The notes below the pieces were generated by a model that made no database searches, was not told the DNA's origin, and was given only the letters and a program-made list of their open reading frames with translations. From assembly GCA_910587135.1 (NCBI GenBank), contig CAJULF010000012.1, positions 1-62,698 on the forward strand: DNA of 62,698 bases, in the 5' to 3' direction. This DNA is from an uncultured Oscillospiraceae bacterium (GTDB taxonomy: Bacteria > Bacillota > Clostridia > Oscillospirales > Ruminococcaceae). Within the stretch, counting starts at the first letter, position 1. The number at the start of each line of letters is the position of its first letter. Both the position numbers and the translations under genes were made by a program. Of the stretch, positions 23,903 to 32,713 are shown in pieces.

Positions 23903-24232
23903 GCGGTTTTTAAAAAAAATTTTATTCAGGGAGCACAACTGAGGGGATAAAATTATATTAAGCGGCTTGTACAGCCGTTTCGCGGGATTTGTCGATATTT
24001 AAAATTTTTTTAGGTTTTCTGTCTTTTCGGCACAAAGACCTTTATGCCCGATGGTAATTTATTTCAAAACCGCGGTTAAGAAATCTCAAACGACTGTTTG
24101 AGAGCCAAAACAGCCATAGAGTGATTTCCGCCGATAATGCGCTTCCCAAAATACAGGAATAAAGTTTTTACCGTTCAGAATATACACGCTTATATCCGAA
24201 TCTCACAATAAAAGCTGATAAGTCATAGCCTA
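23903..24232. other. Intergenic stretch without recognised gene
   Basis: AT-rich sequence between the tRNA promoter and the nucleotidyltransferase gene. The only structure seen is TCTCAAAC/GTTTGAGA at 24084-24103 (4-base loop), possibly a weak terminator for the minus-strand gene ending at 24233. No supported reading frame. Confidence 0.5.
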
Positions 24233-25000
24233 TTATATACCGACCATACGGCAAAACAGACTGTTAAGCTCTTCCCAGTGATTTCTTTTGGGTTCACAAT
24301 TTTCAATGCTCGCTTGTATTTCTTCGATACTTTTCTCTATATAGCAGTTAAGCGCGTCTATCCGCTGACCTGTGCCAATCTCGGGCGTACGCACTTTCAG
24401 TTCAATAAGACCGTTTACAACAGGACGCATATCCTCGTCAAGCTCACTGTTCACAAGCTCGGAAAACAGGATAGGCGGCGGTGTTCCATTATCAATGATC
24501 CATTTGCAGGCAAGTATCGGGCGCAGCGCGTAAAAATACTTTTTAAGCTTTACCTCATTAGCGGTAAGATACTCCCTGTAGTTTCCTGCAGCCATATTTA
24601 AGTAATGATGCAGACCCATTTCAACAATAAAATACTTATCCATAACTTCACTTACAGACAGCCATTCGCGGGTCGTTTTATATACTATCGGAGAAATGTT
24701 CCACTCAAAAAGTGTCATATTAGATTTGAACAGCAGCCTCATAGCCTTTTGAATGTCCCAGCCGTTTATATCAAGAACATCGTCCAACTGCCATTCTATA
24801 ACATCCGAGGTCTTTTCAAGCTTAAGATAAAATTCCGGTTTCCGCACATAAATGAAACGAACGTCATAATCGCTGTCGGGAGAAGCGAAGCCCCAAGCTC
24901 GGCTGCCGGATTCAATGCAATGCAGTATCCTGACCTCTTCCGCGTCTTCAATCTCCGAAAGCTTATCTGATATGATACCGGAAATTTCAGCCGTGTTCAT
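24233..25000 (-). CDS. YcgL-type predicted nucleotidyltransferase (255 aa)
   Basis: The N-terminal domain has GSRAWGFASPDSDYDVRFIY, the GS...DxD pattern of the polymerase-beta nucleotidyltransferase superfamily, with an otherwise family-specific helical C-terminus. It matches the COG3541 (YcgL) group, whose substrate is unknown. A start at 25000 is preferred over one three codons earlier because GGGATGAT stands upstream at normal spacing. It is alone on its strand between tRNAs and a PfkB gene. The residues needed for catalysis appear intact. Confidence 0.87.
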   Translation of the reverse strand: MNTAEISGIISDKLSEIEDAEEVRILHCIESGSRAWGFASPDSDYDVRFIYVRKPEFYLKLEKTSDVIEWQLDDVLDINGWDIQKAMRLLFKSNMTLFEWNISPIVYKTTREWLSVSEVMDKYFIVEMGLHHYLNMAAGNYREYLTANEVKLKKYFYALRPILACKWIIDNGTPPPILFSELVNSELDEDMRPVVNGLIELKVRTPEIGTGQRIDALNCYIEKSIEEIQASIENCEPKRNHWEELNSLFCRMVGI

Positions 25001-25302
25001 ATAAATCATCCCGCTTTCTCATTAATATATTTCTCAATAAGGTAATTTTTTCATTGAAATTTGACCGCATAGCCCCAAATATCCGAATTGGGAAGTAAAT
25101 TTTCCGATGACAAGGAAAAATTCGCAGTCTTACCGTATGCATCGTTTCGACGCAGTCGGCATACCAAGAATTTTTGACGCAGTCAGCGGAAAAATTTGCC
25201 GCAGAACGGGTGTTAAGCGGCTATATTGTCAAGTTCTTATATAACATTTTCGGCAAATCGGGTATGAATCGTATTATGAAAATCACTGTGTTTTCATCAC
25301 TT
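25001..25302. other. Intergenic stretch with a 9-bp direct repeat
   Basis: No gene seen. GACGCAGTC occurs at 25149-25157 and 25176-25184 (27-bp period), each followed by a GC-type dinucleotide and near TTTTTCC-like pieces. Possibly a relic of a dispersed repeat. Confidence 0.4.
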
Positions 25303-26199
25303 TCAGCGCTCCGCCCCGCCGCGTATCTTTTCAATTTTTTCAAGAGTAGGCAGATTAAGAGGAAGCGGAAACTCCGATATTGCCGCGGCGGCGCAGGCGC
25401 TCGCGAAGCTGACAAGCTGCTCGTCCGACATACCCTTCAGCAGCCCGTAAACCGCTCCCGCCTTAAACGAATCCCCCGCGCCGAGAGTGCTCGCGACCTT
25501 TACCTTATACGGCTCAAACTGCTTTACAACGCCGTTCCTGCCGTAAAGCAGCGGTCTTGAACCGTTTGTGATTATAGTCAGCCCGCCGTTTTCCATAAAA
25601 AGAGGTATAATATTCTCACGGCTCTGCCCCGTATAACTGTTCGCAAAGCACTCCCCCGAAATTACCGACACCGCCGCGTGACGGTGTATATAGCTGTCGT
25701 GGCGGCAGTCTATGGTAACGTAGGGCTTGCCGTGCTTTACACAATATTCCGCCGCCAGCCGCGAGTCCTCGGGAAAAAACGGGTCTATCGCAGCAGCCGC
25801 ACAGCACTTTATCATTTCCTCGTCGGGCTTGTTCCAGCGTCTTCCCTCCGCGTAAAAATGCCCGAATGTCCCCATGGGAGTTCGGTCGCTGCCGGATATT
25901 ATAACATAGTCCTCAAGACCCTCGTAGCTGTCATCAAAATAAAGGCAGTCAAGGCTGACCGACTTGTCGGCGTAATACTTCCGTATCAGCGGCGCTGTTT
26001 CGTAACCGATATGATTGCCGTCTATCGCGCTGCTTACACCAAGCGAGGACAGCACCGAAGCGCAGGTGCCCGTTTCGCCCCCGGGCAGACGAAATCTTCC
26101 CTCCAGTTCGGAATATTCGTCGGGAACAAGAAATTCCTTGAGCATAAAGCTCGTGGTGGCAACAATAACGCCGTATAGATATACATCGGGCTTTTTCAT
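25303..26199 (-). CDS. PfkB family carbohydrate/nucleoside kinase (298 aa)
   Basis: A ribokinase-like protein: LPGGETGTCASVLSSLG near the N-terminus (substrate-binding GG motif) and the C-terminal signature STLGAGDSFKAGAVYGLL with the catalytic Asp in GAGD. The substrate cannot be told from the sequence; sugars such as fructose, ribose or 2-keto-3-deoxygluconate are typical. Its ATG lies nine bases after the PHP gene stop, with the ribosome binding site in the preceding gene end, so the two form an operon. Confidence 0.92.
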   Translation of the reverse strand: MKKPDVYLYGVIVATTSFMLKEFLVPDEYSELEGRFRLPGGETGTCASVLSSLGVSSAIDGNHIGYETAPLIRKYYADKSVSLDCLYFDDSYEGLEDYVIISGSDRTPMGTFGHFYAEGRRWNKPDEEMIKCCAAAAIDPFFPEDSRLAAEYCVKHGKPYVTIDCRHDSYIHRHAAVSVISGECFANSYTGQSRENIIPLFMENGGLTIITNGSRPLLYGRNGVVKQFEPYKVKVASTLGAGDSFKAGAVYGLLKGMSDEQLVSFASACAAAAISEFPLPLNLPTLEKIEKIRGGAER

Positions 26200-26208
26200 G
26201 ATCCGCTC

Positions 26209-27051
26209 CTATTTATTGAACTTAAGCATTCTGTCCAGTGATTCCTTCGGAGTGACGTTTGAACCTATCTGAATGGCATAGTGGTTGTAGAACCCATGGA
26301 AATCCGAGCCGCCGGTGGTGATAAGATCGTATCGTGCGGCGAGCTGCTCAAGCTGTCCGCGATAGTTCTCGTCCGCGCTGCTGTGCCACACCTCAACTCC
26401 GTCTATCTCCCCCGCCGCTGCCATTTCCTCCAGCAGTCCGATACTGTCATAGACCTTCGGGTGGGACATCACGGAAATTCCGCCCGCCGCCTTTATCAGC
26501 GTTGTGACAAAGCGCACGTCGGGATAAAAATCCGCCTCCGCCTTTACCTGCTCCGCGCATATGCCTTCTTTTGCGTCGAATATCTCGTCGTAGACGCTGC
26601 CGTAAAGCTCCGTGGTGTATCCGTAATCCATCAGCGCGTGCATAATGTGGCATTTGTAGATGGCCTTGCTGCCCGCGGAATACCGCAGAATGCTCTCCAG
26701 CGTTATGGGAAATTTCTCCAGCACCTTCATCGCCATGCTTTTCCCGAGCTTCATGCGCCCCTCGGAGGTGCGCAGGCACAGCCCCTCCAGCCTGTCGGGC
26801 TTCTGCGGAAGATAGCACAATATATGTACCTTTCGCCCGCTTTTGCCGTCAAACGCGGAAAACTCGACAGCGGGAATAACTGTAACGTTATAGCGCTTTC
26901 CCAGCACCGCCGAACGCGAAAGTGAAGCCAGCGAATCATGGTCTGTGATGGCGAGATACCGCACGTCGTCCCTGTCGGCTTGTCTTATTATATCCGATAT
27001 ACCCAAAGAGCCGTCGGATATGGTGGTATGGCAATGAAGATCTGCTTTCAT
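26209..27051 (-). CDS. PHP domain phosphoesterase (280 aa)
   Basis: The start MKADLHCHTTISDGS is the first PHP metal motif (HxH), with AITDHDSL second and later HPKVYDS and GGSDFHG giving further ligands. PHP proteins of this length (TrpH/YciV-like) hydrolyse phosphoesters such as 5'-nucleotides or oligoribonucleotides using divalent metals. The ATG at 27051 is chosen because GAGGTG lies four bases before; an upstream frame has none. It is the first gene of an operon with a PfkB kinase, which suggests sugar-phosphate or nucleotide turnover. Confidence 0.92.
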   Translation of the reverse strand: MKADLHCHTTISDGSLGISDIIRQADRDDVRYLAITDHDSLASLSRSAVLGKRYNVTVIPAVEFSAFDGKSGRKVHILCYLPQKPDRLEGLCLRTSEGRMKLGKSMAMKVLEKFPITLESILRYSAGSKAIYKCHIMHALMDYGYTTELYGSVYDEIFDAKEGICAEQVKAEADFYPDVRFVTTLIKAAGGISVMSHPKVYDSIGLLEEMAAAGEIDGVEVWHSSADENYRGQLEQLAARYDLITTGGSDFHGFYNHYAIQIGSNVTPKESLDRMLKFNK

Positions 27052-27179
27052 AAAACACCTCGTATTGATCACAGCCGTCTCTCGGGGGTTGCCCCCACTG
27101 CGGACAAGCTGCCCATATTTCTAATTTATAATGATCCGACGGTTTTTATTCCGCTCACGGTAAAATAATATAGATATTC

Positions 27180-27430
27180 AGCCTGTAATATAAAGGTTGA
27201 AACGGACGAATTATTAAATAAATTTCAAAATTTCCGCCTATCATACTCTGTTCCGCTTTACCGCAAGCTTGCCGCATTGTCATGCGCGGAAATTCCGAAA
27301 CCGGTCATACTATTGCCGCGCAAAGCCCCGGCACTTTCCGAAAACTTGTTCTCATAGCCGCTCAGCGCTTGTCTGACGGCAAATTTCACTCGCCGATTTT
27401 TTTCGACAAACAGGCTTTTCATACAGGTTG
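27180..27430 (-). repeat. Decayed family A repeat, copy A12
   Basis: Both ends remain, CCTGTAATATAAAGGTTGA and CAGGCTTTTCATACAGG, with AAATTTCAAAATTTCCGC inside, but the stems have largely lost their pairing. It is an old copy. Confidence 0.75.
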
Positions 27431-27518
27431 TATATATAGATATTATATTATATCATATTTTTCGGTTAATTTCAAGTACCTTTTCAGCATTTTCCATAAC
27501 TCCAAGTGTCCGCCATAT

Positions 27519-27662
27519 ATTACAAAACGGTAAAATTGATTACAAAACGGTTGCAGAATCCCCCAAAAAATTACAAAACGATTACAGATAAAAGCGAGTT
27601 GATTACAAGTTGATTACAGTTTTGCAAAACCCGTTGACAAACTAATTATGATGTGATATCAT
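27519..27662 (+). promoter_or_regulatory. Promoter with six helically phased ATTACA operators
   Basis: ATTACA starts at 27519, 27539, 27570, 27581, 27602 and 27613, three times extended to ATTACAAAACG. The spacings (20, 31, 11, 21, 11) are close to whole helical turns. TTGACA (27634-27639) and TATCAT (27657-27662) follow with a 17-bp spacer. The complement of the long form, ACCGTTTTG, resembles LytTR-type half sites. Confidence 0.7.
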
Positions 27663-27670
27663 GCAGTTGC

Positions 27671-27792
27671 GGGGAGGATAATTCCCCGAAATGATAATAC
27701 TAATTCCTCATTGAAAGTGTATACAAAAAATCTTCGCAAAAACCATATATCAGAGTTTTAGCTCGATTTTTTGTACACTTTCTAATGGGAAT
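27671..27792 (+). promoter_or_regulatory. 5' leader with a long inverted repeat
   Basis: A small hairpin (GGGGA/TCCCC, 27671-27687) is followed by arms 27703-27732 and 27765-27792 that pair over about 26 of 30 positions (core GAAAGTGTA / TACACTTTC and CAAAAAATC/GATTTTTTG). The gene starts 34 bp beyond. Confidence 0.75.
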
Positions 27793-27825
27793 AAGTATAA
27801 CACATAAAAGTACAGGAGGATCGTC

Positions 27826-28767
27826 ATGAAAAAAGCACGAATAATTATCGCCCTTATTATTTCCGCGGCAATGTTCACCGCCTGCTCTGACAAAAACAAC
27901 GATCCCGAAATCGGCAGCTCCGACGACCCCAACAGTATAAGCTCATCGGGAATAACCGTATCTGACGGCTCGGAAACAGCTGAAACCAAAGAGCAGACCT
28001 CGGAATCCCCCGCGGACACATCTGACAGCACTGATACCGCCGAACCTGAGCTCTACGGAGTTTCCGCCGTAGGTCTTGACGGCATAAATGTACCTGAGGA
28101 AGAGCTTACCGACGTATATGCTGAAAATACCGACGAGCGCCCCGACGTTTATCAGTTGATTTCCGCGGTCGGCGAGGGCTTTACCTATCTTGCCGAGCCA
28201 ACGGGAATATGCCTTAACAGCCGTGACAACGCTGATATATTCAACGAGGACGAGCTTACCTTTGAGGGAATTCCGCAGAACGCTCCAAGCGAATACAAGC
28301 GTTACAATATCGGCGACACGATATGCGGACTTACGCTGACCGACGCGAACACCGCTTTCTACTACGGCGGCGTGGATAGCTGCCGTGCGGAACTGGAGGG
28401 CAGCGTTACCATGACAGGCTATATCGCGATAGCTCCGGAAGACGAATACGGCATTGACGAGGGTGATATTTTCTTTGTTCCGTGCCCCGGCAACGACTTG
28501 CTGCCCGTCGTCAATTTCAGGTATGAGGGAGTCGGGCTGATAAACCCGCTGTATGTCGCCATGTCTGAGGGCTTTGCGCGCGTCAACGAGTATTCGGGCA
28601 GCATATCCCTCGGTAATGTTCACCGCACCGACCTCGACCTTTCGGGTATCCCCGCGGATTATTCATTTTCAGCCAAAGCGCGGGTAACCGTCGATAAGGT
28701 GAATTTGTCCTGCTCGGGCTTCTCCTGCGATACAGTATGCAATCTTACCGACATCGTGCTTCTTTGA
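27826..28767 (+). CDS. Lipoprotein of unknown function, paralogue 1 (313 aa)
   Basis: Signal peptide with lipobox FTAC (Cys23), then a Ser/Thr/Asp/Glu-rich linker to about residue 70 and a globular domain. Domain blocks YKRYNIGDTICGLTL, EGSVTMTGYIAIAPEDE and LLPVVNFRY recur in the lipoprotein at 29574, so the two are paralogues. I do not recognise the family. AGGAGG precedes the ATG. The unusual upstream operator array and leader hairpin indicate tight control. Confidence 0.88.
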   Translation: MKKARIIIALIISAAMFTACSDKNNDPEIGSSDDPNSISSSGITVSDGSETAETKEQTSESPADTSDSTDTAEPELYGVSAVGLDGINVPEEELTDVYAENTDERPDVYQLISAVGEGFTYLAEPTGICLNSRDNADIFNEDELTFEGIPQNAPSEYKRYNIGDTICGLTLTDANTAFYYGGVDSCRAELEGSVTMTGYIAIAPEDEYGIDEGDIFFVPCPGNDLLPVVNFRYEGVGLINPLYVAMSEGFARVNEYSGSISLGNVHRTDLDLSGIPADYSFSAKARVTVDKVNLSCSGFSCDTVCNLTDIVLL

Positions 28768-28785
28768 AAAAATTTTCAAAAAAAG

Positions 28786-28817
28786 TGCAACCTTTTTAGG
28801 TTCTGAATTGTCTTATA
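28786..28817 (+). promoter_or_regulatory. Possible ECF-sigma type promoter
   Basis: TGCAACCTTTTT followed 16 bp on by GTCTTATA looks like a clostridial ECF sigma promoter (AAC -35 core, GTC -10 core). No gene is found downstream before 29574. Recognition is by resemblance only. Confidence 0.35.
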
Positions 28818-29520
28818 TTATGAAGGGATAAAAAAGGAAAAATATATTGACTTTTGTCGGATGTTTTTCCCGCTTTACCCGCGGCAGTTATTTTGAACTG
28901 TCTTTCCCCCACAAGTCAGCCGGCATTGCAGCGCTTTAATATTTTCTCCGCATATTTCCGCTTTTATTTCCGGAATTTTTTAGCAGCTTCGCAGCTTTAT
29001 TCCGCGTAAAATCCCGCTTTATGCTCCGCAAATTTTTTCGCAATGCCACTTTCTTTTCTTGAAGTGCCGCTCCGATAAAGAACGGAAACACCGACCCCGC
29101 AGGCAATCTCCGAATATTCTCGCAAAAATCCCGCAACGTTTCCGCAAACGATACAGAAATACCGTCAGATAAAATTCAAAATCATTCTCACAAACGCTCA
29201 CGCAATATCAACACCGATAATCAAAAAACGTCCCCGCAATCAAACTCGCAGCATCGCCGTAAAATATCAGGAACGTCCCCAAAATCGCCGCCGAACTATC
29301 ATCGCAATAAGCCAAAAATAATGCAGGAAGCATAACCGCATTATCATCGCAAAAAAGCAAAACGTCGCCGAAATATCTCAGTAAAAACTTCCCGACATAT
29401 ACGAAGCGTCATAACATATTATATCACTGCATTTCCGAAATTTTCTACGCATTGATCTCACATTGCAGTCACAACGTCCCCCATCATAAATCCGATTATC
29501 GGACGGCACATTTCAGGAAT
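28818..29520. other. Long non-coding stretch, possibly decayed gene
   Basis: About 700 bp without a supported frame. On the minus strand short frames of 60-66 codons overlap and are rich in Arg, Lys and aromatic residues but lack ribosome binding sites and family matches. Repeated GCAA, CGCCG and ATCGCAA words give a low-complexity look. It separates the two paralogous lipoprotein genes. Confidence 0.4.
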
Positions 29521-29573
29521 AAATTTGATTCCCGTGTAATTCGGGGATTATTTTTCAATAAGGAGATGATTTT

Positions 29574-30635
29574 ATGAAGAGAAAACTGGCATTGACGGCA
29601 ATATTATCCGCCCTGCTTCTTACAGCCTGCACAGGAGGCGATTCATCGTATAGCTCTCAAAGCGGCGAAAACTCTCAAAGTAAAATAGACACGGAAATCG
29701 ACTCTGACAAAAACACACCCTCCGAAAGCTCAGACCCCGAAAGCGAATTATCCAAAACCGAGGAAGCCGCTACCGAAACCGCGGACTCCGGTGAACCCGA
29801 GTACGTTACTCCTCCCCTTGACCCAAAGGATCTGGAGGGAATTGACGACCTTGACAACCTTTACGGACCTGACGGCGAAAAGGTAGACAAATATACCATA
29901 ACAAACATAAACTACGGTTACGACGACGAGGGGAATCAGGACAAAACCAAATGGTTCAACGCCGACTGCGTCGGTTTCGCGTATTACAGTGAGCCTCAGG
30001 GCTTCAGCTATAATTCGGTTGACAATGCCGACCTGCTGGACAAGGAAAATTGGCGCTTCAACGTTGAAGAACTGTCCAACCACGACTACAAGCGCTGCGC
30101 GGTCGGCGATATTATATGCGGTCTTAAGGTATCCTATGTCTCTTCAATGTTCGGAACAGCTAACGCGGACACCAACTATATGATTTCCGATGACACATTG
30201 GTCTATGGACGCGAGTTTGATTTCCCTGAAATATTTTTTCTCGGCAGCACCATTAACTTTGAAGGCAGCCTTGACATGACGGGCTATATCTTCATCTGCC
30301 CCGAGGACGAGGGCTATGACGCAAGGGGGGATATATTCTTCACTCCCGACAAAGAAAGCTGTGTTCTTCCTGTCGTGAATTTTTCGTTTGGTACCGAAAA
30401 GGGGATCTTCACCCGCTGTTACACGATAACCCACGACGGCGAGTTCTTCTTTATGAGCGAATACCCAAGCATCTACGCGGGAAATATTTTCAGATCCGAG
30501 CTTGATTTCGCCGATTACCCCATCGGCGAGCCGATAAAGGTAAAGCTGACTGCGGACAACATATCCATGGAAAGCAATGTTGACTGGATAACCCGGACAC
30601 AATTTGTTATCACCGATATTGAAAAACTCGGTTAG
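29574..30635 (+). CDS. Lipoprotein of unknown function, paralogue 2 (353 aa)
   Basis: Lipobox LTAC (Cys19) and a long acidic Ser/Glu/Asp linker precede a domain sharing YKRCAVGDIICGLKV, EGSLDMTGYIFICPEDE and LPVVNFSF with the gene at 27826. It has a longer insertion before that core. The upstream sequence has AAGGAGATGATTTT and, before it, a small CCCG/CGGG hairpin with a T-rich tail. Family and function unknown; surface-exposed lipoprotein by signal. Confidence 0.88.
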   Translation: MKRKLALTAILSALLLTACTGGDSSYSSQSGENSQSKIDTEIDSDKNTPSESSDPESELSKTEEAATETADSGEPEYVTPPLDPKDLEGIDDLDNLYGPDGEKVDKYTITNINYGYDDEGNQDKTKWFNADCVGFAYYSEPQGFSYNSVDNADLLDKENWRFNVEELSNHDYKRCAVGDIICGLKVSYVSSMFGTANADTNYMISDDTLVYGREFDFPEIFFLGSTINFEGSLDMTGYIFICPEDEGYDARGDIFFTPDKESCVLPVVNFSFGTEKGIFTRCYTITHDGEFFFMSEYPSIYAGNIFRSELDFADYPIGEPIKVKLTADNISMESNVDWITRTQFVITDIEKLG

Positions 30636-30652
30636 AAACAATAAATTAAAAC

Positions 30653-30679
30653 GAGGTGCCGACCTTAAGTCAGCACCTC
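30653..30679. terminator. Bidirectional terminator between paralogue 2 and yebC
   Basis: GAGGTGC/GCACCTC with inner GAC/GTC; T-rich on both sides (ATTTTTT on plus, GTTTTAATTT on minus). The flanking genes converge. Confidence 0.85.
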
Positions 30680-30696
30680 TGAAATTTTTTCCGCCT

Positions 30697-31434
30697 TTAT
30701 TCGTCCATCTCCCAATTGTGCCAGACGTTCTGCACATCGTCGTTGTCATCGAGGGTTTCCAGCAGCAGTCCCATCTTTTTGATGTGCTCCTCGTCGGTGA
30801 GCTTTGTGTATGTAGATGGCACCTGCTCCGCCTCCGCCGATATCACCTCATAGCCAAGCGCGGTAAGAGCCTCCGCAACCCTGCCAACCTCGGCGGGGTC
30901 TGTGGTTATCTCCACACAGCTGTCTTCAAAGCTGAAATCCTCCGCTCCGCTTTCAAGGATATCCTCCATGGCCTTATCCTCGTCAATATTGCCCTCTTCA
31001 TTGTTCAGAACCACAATACCCTTGAGCGAGAACATAAAGGATACGCAGCCGCTTGCTCCGAGATTTCCGCCGAACTTGTCAAAATAATGCCGAATCTCGC
31101 CCGCGGTGCGGTTTCTGTTATCCGTAAGGCACTCCACAATTACCGCCACGCCGTTCGGACCGTAGCCCTCATATACGCAGTTCTCATAATCGTTCTTCTC
31201 CGAACCACCCGCCGCTTTTTTCAGCAGCCTGTCAATATTATCATTCGGGATATTGTTTGCCTTAGCTTTCTGAACCAGCGCAGCCAGACGCGAATTATTC
31301 GCGGGATCGGCGCTGCCTGTTTCCTTTATGCACACAAGTATCTCACGGCTGATTTTGGTGAATACCTTTGCGCGAGCGCCGTCCTTCTCACCTTTCTTAC
31401 GCTTGATGGTACTCCATTTTGAATGTCCTGACAT
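30697..31434 (-). CDS. yebC: YebC/PmpR/TACO1 family protein (245 aa)
   Basis: The opening MSGHSKWSTIKRKKGEKDGARAKVFTKISREI and the segment YEGYGPNGVAVIVECLTDNRNRTAGEIRH are classic YebC. Bacterial members act as transcription regulators or, as shown more recently, help ribosomes through polyproline stretches. Length is normal and the start has AAGGAG. It is a single gene on the minus strand, convergent with the second lipoprotein gene. Confidence 0.96.
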   Translation of the reverse strand: MSGHSKWSTIKRKKGEKDGARAKVFTKISREILVCIKETGSADPANNSRLAALVQKAKANNIPNDNIDRLLKKAAGGSEKNDYENCVYEGYGPNGVAVIVECLTDNRNRTAGEIRHYFDKFGGNLGASGCVSFMFSLKGIVVLNNEEGNIDEDKAMEDILESGAEDFSFEDSCVEITTDPAEVGRVAEALTALGYEVISAEAEQVPSTYTKLTDEEHIKKMGLLLETLDDNDDVQNVWHNWEMDE

Positions 31435-31452
31435 ATCACTTTCTCCTTATTA

Positions 31453-31702
31453 TGATTTGAATTTCCCCGCACCGCCGCAAACGACACTTTGTGTCGTTTG
31501 CGCTATCTCGCCGAACAGTCAACTCTCCGCTTCGCTGCGTGTTGACTGCTCGGCGGCTTGCGGGCAAATTCCTGCTTGGTTTGATTTGAATTTACCCGCA
31601 CCGCCGCAAACGACACTTTGTATCGTTTGCGCTATCTCGCCGGGCAGCCAACTCTCCGCTGCGTGTTGACTGCTCAGCGGCTTGCGGGCAAATTCCTGCG
31701 TT
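31453..31702. repeat. Tandem pair of family B-type palindromic units (B3, B4)
   Basis: Two units with a 129-bp period (31453-31581 and 31582-31702). Each has GCAAACGACAC/GTGTCGTTTGC (one mismatch in unit 2), then CTATCTCGCC, and a second palindrome with CAGTCAAC/GTTGACTG in unit 1, followed by GGCTTGCGGGCAAATTCCTGC. The frame and GCTATCTCGCCG segment match B1/B2 but the stem arms differ. Confidence 0.85.
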
Positions 31703-31800
31703 GGCGGACATCGGCTGTATGCCTGCACCGCCTTTGATATTTGAGGTATTGTACGGCTCTTGGCTGTTTCCTTTTTGCGGCAGCCATAGTACTAAAGCCG

Positions 31801-32691
31801 CTACTCCAGCTTCTGGAATCCCTCCCCCAGCACCTCGCTCGCGCCCGTAATCACCACGAACGCTCTCGGGTCGGTCTCCTTAATTACACGGCGCACCCTT
31901 ACATAGTCGCTTTTATGCACCGCCAAAGCGATCACCTCGCGCTCGCTTCTGCTGTAAGCGCCCTCGCCCTTAAGCAGGGTAACGCCGAAATTCTTGCTCA
32001 GCAGCTGCTCGGATATACTGCTTGAATGCTCGGAAAATATCATCATAAACTTGCATTCCTGCCCGCCGTAAACCATGACGTCTATGATCTTGGATTGCAC
32101 AAATATCGAAATTATCGCATACATGATTACGTCAAGATCTCTGTACACAATAAGACCGAACGCCACCACAAAGCTGTCCGTAATAAGAACCAGCTTTCCG
32201 AGCCTAATGGTCGGGCGGAATTTGGTTACGATCTTGTTTATGATATCCGTTCCTCCCGTGGTGGACTCCCTCATATAATTAAGCCCCAGACCGAATCCCA
32301 TCAGAAGCCCTCCGAATATGGCGGCAAGAATACCGTTGCCCTCCTTAGCATCGTATACGGGAATATTCACCATAACCACATCCGTCATCACCGACAGCAC
32401 AATAACCGAGACCAGCGTCTTTATCATTATCTTTCTGTTCAGAAAGATAAATCCCAGTATAATAAGCGGGATATTTATCCCCGCTATCAGCACGCCCACC
32501 GGAACAGGCGTAATACTGCTTATAATTACCGATACGCCCGTTACGCCCCCGGGGGCTATGTTGTTAGGCGAAACAAACATATTTACTCCCAGCGCGTATA
32601 TGGAATTTGCTACAATTATCAGCAAAATATCCGTAACATACCTTAAAATCTTGTTTTCTTTTTTGCCCTTACTTTCTCCGGTAAGGTTCAT
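31801..32691 (-). CDS. YitT family membrane protein (296 aa)
   Basis: Five or six transmembrane helices with the family's first block ANSIYALGVNMFVSPNNIAPGGVTGVS, and a cytoplasmic DUF2179 domain at the C-terminus (from about residue 215, KFMMIFSEHSSSISEQLL). The full family length is present. Role unknown in most bacteria; some members are linked to stress or heat phenotypes. It begins 22 bases after the Mini-III stop and probably shares its transcript. Confidence 0.93.
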   Translation of the reverse strand: MNLTGESKGKKENKILRYVTDILLIIVANSIYALGVNMFVSPNNIAPGGVTGVSVIISSITPVPVGVLIAGINIPLIILGFIFLNRKIMIKTLVSVIVLSVMTDVVMVNIPVYDAKEGNGILAAIFGGLLMGFGLGLNYMRESTTGGTDIINKIVTKFRPTIRLGKLVLITDSFVVAFGLIVYRDLDVIMYAIISIFVQSKIIDVMVYGGQECKFMMIFSEHSSSISEQLLSKNFGVTLLKGEGAYSRSEREVIALAVHKSDYVRVRRVIKETDPRAFVVITGASEVLGEGFQKLE

Positions 32692-32713
32692 AGATTACAA
32701 TACACCTTCCTTC

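Noticed and set aside
27519..27618. ATTACA repeats as a CRISPR-like or minisatellite array
   Set aside because: The repeat is only 6-11 bp with variable spacing tied to helical turns and it abuts a promoter; operator sites explain it better.
28936..29201. Minus-strand frames of 60-66 codons
   Set aside because: They overlap one another, lack ribosome binding sites and are Arg/Lys-rich low-complexity; they are not supported as genes.
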